DNA from: Lingula anatina
Lineage: Eukaryota > Brachiopoda > Lingulata > Lingulida > Lingulidae
Assembly: GCF_001039355.2 (NCBI RefSeq)
Contig: NW_019773604.1
Span: 1-47,916, forward strand
DNA length: 47,916 nt
Reading direction: 5' to 3'
The notes under the pieces are model-generated. The model was given only the letters and a program-made list of their open reading frames with translations. It was not told the DNA's origin and did no database searches. Shown in pieces: positions 41,656-44,600 of this stretch; within the stretch, counting starts at the first letter, position 1, and every line of letters starts with the position of its first letter. Made by a program: the position numbers and the translations under genes.

Positions 41656-44600
41656 TGTTTGGATGGAGAACTGATAAGATTTTCCTGAAAGCAATGTAGC
41701 TATTAGATGAAAATGAAAAATAACATTCATTACTAAAAACTCACAATAAAACTACTTTGGGTCACTTAAATAAAGACTCCTCATCTTAACCATACATGTA
41801 ACCAATGATACCAAGGAGCAAAATTTCATTCGTATGCCTTAAGAATGAAGATAATGTATATTCACCATAACCACTGAAAAGTATCTAAACATGATGTAGA
41901 TAATTAAAATAAAATAAAAAAATATGGAAAAATATCTCATTATTAATCAATCTTTAAGTTAAAAAATTAATAAACTCTACCTTGTGAGCATGGAACAGTG
42001 ACATTATATTGTCCAATCAGAGGGCACGCCCACCCTGCGTCACACAGCTTACAGTTCAACTCATGCCCCGTCCTCTCCAGGGGGTTATAATACCCTGGTT
42101 CACAGGGGAGGGGCGTGACCCTCGGGGCGTTAGCAGATCCCCATGGACAGTAGTGACCCACTGGACAGTCTACACACTGGGTGCTGTCTGGAGTGAATGA
42201 ATGGGAGAGATGAGTACAAGAAATAAAAATATCATTTTTAAATGACACTGTTATAGAGTGGTGGATGAAAAATTGCATTGGAGGCATGACACTACTGGTA
42301 TGTCACAAGTGTAATTAGCCTTTGAGAATTCTATGTCTGTTGCACTAATGGAGAGAATATCAGCCATGAAAAAAAAAAAAGAAACTTGAGGTTCAAAATC
42401 ATATTAAATGAATATTGTTAATATATTTTATAAGAATACTTTACTGAAACTGACAAATACCAAAAGTGCAGATGTGTGTCTCACTTACTGATGAGTCCAG
42501 TAGCATTGCTGTAAGTGCCTATAGAACAAGGGTTGAGGAATCCTGTTCCCTGACTGGCATGGCACCAGAAACCAGCTGGACAGTCCAGGCCATCAGTGGA
42601 TGACCCAGCTGGACAGTACTTTCCTTCTGGGCACGGCAGACACAGGGAGGCACTAGTTAAGTTTGTGACAAGGCTGTATGTCCCACCTGAGATGTATGTG
42701 GATGAAAGTTGAATTATCATTGGTGATTTAAATTTGGGTCCCTCTCACACACTCTTCATTTACTCAGTTAGGATGGAGAACTTATAAGATTTTGTTGAAA
42801 TCAATAAAACAATTAGCTGATACAGTGCATTAAGCAAAACTAATGAATAAAGGGCTATTTGAAATTAAATATCGTTCATAATAACTGTACAATGCCATGG
42901 TATAAAAGACAACCTATAGATGGAGGCACTTACCAGGACAAGCATGCTGTGTTGGGTTCTGGGTTCCCAGCAGACAGTAGTGGCCAGCAGGACAGGGACT
43001 ACTTTCAAACCCAGTGTTACCAGTGCCCTGACAGTAGTAGCCTATAAAAAGTGAATGAAAGATAGAGTGGAAGATCTGGTACAATCGTTTCATTGAAATA
43101 AAAGGGCTGAATTGCACTTTTATTTTCATGTGATTTTGAAAATTACCATTAATCTTTTTCTCAGTAAATCTGATTATCATTGGAAATAGAATAATGAAAT
43201 AAAATCCATGTTTAAATGACATAAAATAAACATCTCTAGTTAACTGAATGCAATTTCTATTAACAACACTCTTGACAAAACAAATGGCATTCCAAATATA
43301 ATATTTCCTCATTTGAACTGTTTCTAGTCACTCTGATGGATGGAAAGTTAAAATGGTATTTCCAAATCAATCTATATAAAAATTATATAAAAATACAAAG
43401 AGATTGCATCTATTTCAACAAACCTGGAGGACAAGGCAAGCAGTCAGCAATGGAAGTGGATGCATTGTTGGGATTGTATGTTCCTGCTGGACATCCAAAG
43501 TAGTCCTTTCCATCGCAAAAGCCACCAGGGTCACACTCGGTGCCATTGGGACGTGGGGACGTTGACCCAGCTGGGCAAGTGTAACCAGCGTCACAGGCCA
43601 GGCACGCTGTCATCAGGCCTGTAGAGTAGGTGCCTGGTGGGCACTCTGCCTTGGCAGTGACTGAAATATGAGATTTCTATTGAATTTCTATCCATTCACA
43701 GCAAATATTGGAGATAAAATGTATGTGACTGATGGAGCGTTAGAAGATAATCTGTCCTGGCTGTGACTGAAAATACATCATGACAAATACTGGAAACTGA
43801 ATGAGCTTGACAGGGTAACGAAAGACCTCATGGAAGTAGATACAATATGACACAAGAGATTGTGCTGAAGGATTATTATTATATCTGGATGGACAGTGAA
43901 GCTGATGCCTAGCATTTAGCATGAAACAAAACACACTTGGCTATAGGCAGTCTGGAAACCAGCTTTGACACTGAGTTTCATCAACCAGTCAGGAATAAAA
44001 CAAAACTGCCCAGCCTCAACTTTAATTGCAATGACTCTTATCTAAAATCGTTCTCCTAAGCATCCCCTTGACCTACATGCTGTTGAAGGGCAATAGTATC
44101 CAGCTTCACATCCAGTACAGTTAGTAGAGACAGCAGCACTGTAGAAACCATTTGGACACCTCTCTTGGCCAGTGGTGGTAAAGGGACACTTATAGCCTTC
44201 CACGCAGTCTGTACAAGCTGTTTTACCCCCCAGAGCATACTGTCCTGGGTCACAGGCAATCCTGAATAAAACAAATAAAAATCAGTGAAATGTTATGTTT
44301 TATGCATTGTGATATGATGTTCAGTGTAACACATAATATAATTTTTTTTGCATATAATGGAATTCCTTAAAACTACGCACCTCACATTAAATGTGTGTAA
44401 TTGTATGGTTGAATATTGTATACTTGACACCGTGTATTATTTCATTCAGTTGTAACATCATTTGTAAATTTGATTTTTTTAAATGAAAATTGGAATTGCT
44501 AATATCATAGAAATTAATTAGTTTACTAATGAAGTTAATTAGTTTGCTTTAAGAATATCTCTCTCTCTCTCTTAGCAGTAATTTTACACAGAAAATAACT

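Larger units (their letters stand above)
41196..41980 (-). other. CA-rich intron between exons 9 and 10
   Basis: 785 bases. 41246-41655 is dominated by pure and decayed CA/ACAT repeats; the rest is AT-rich. Long frames here encode only CVCVCV-type translations and are not genes. Confidence 0.8.
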
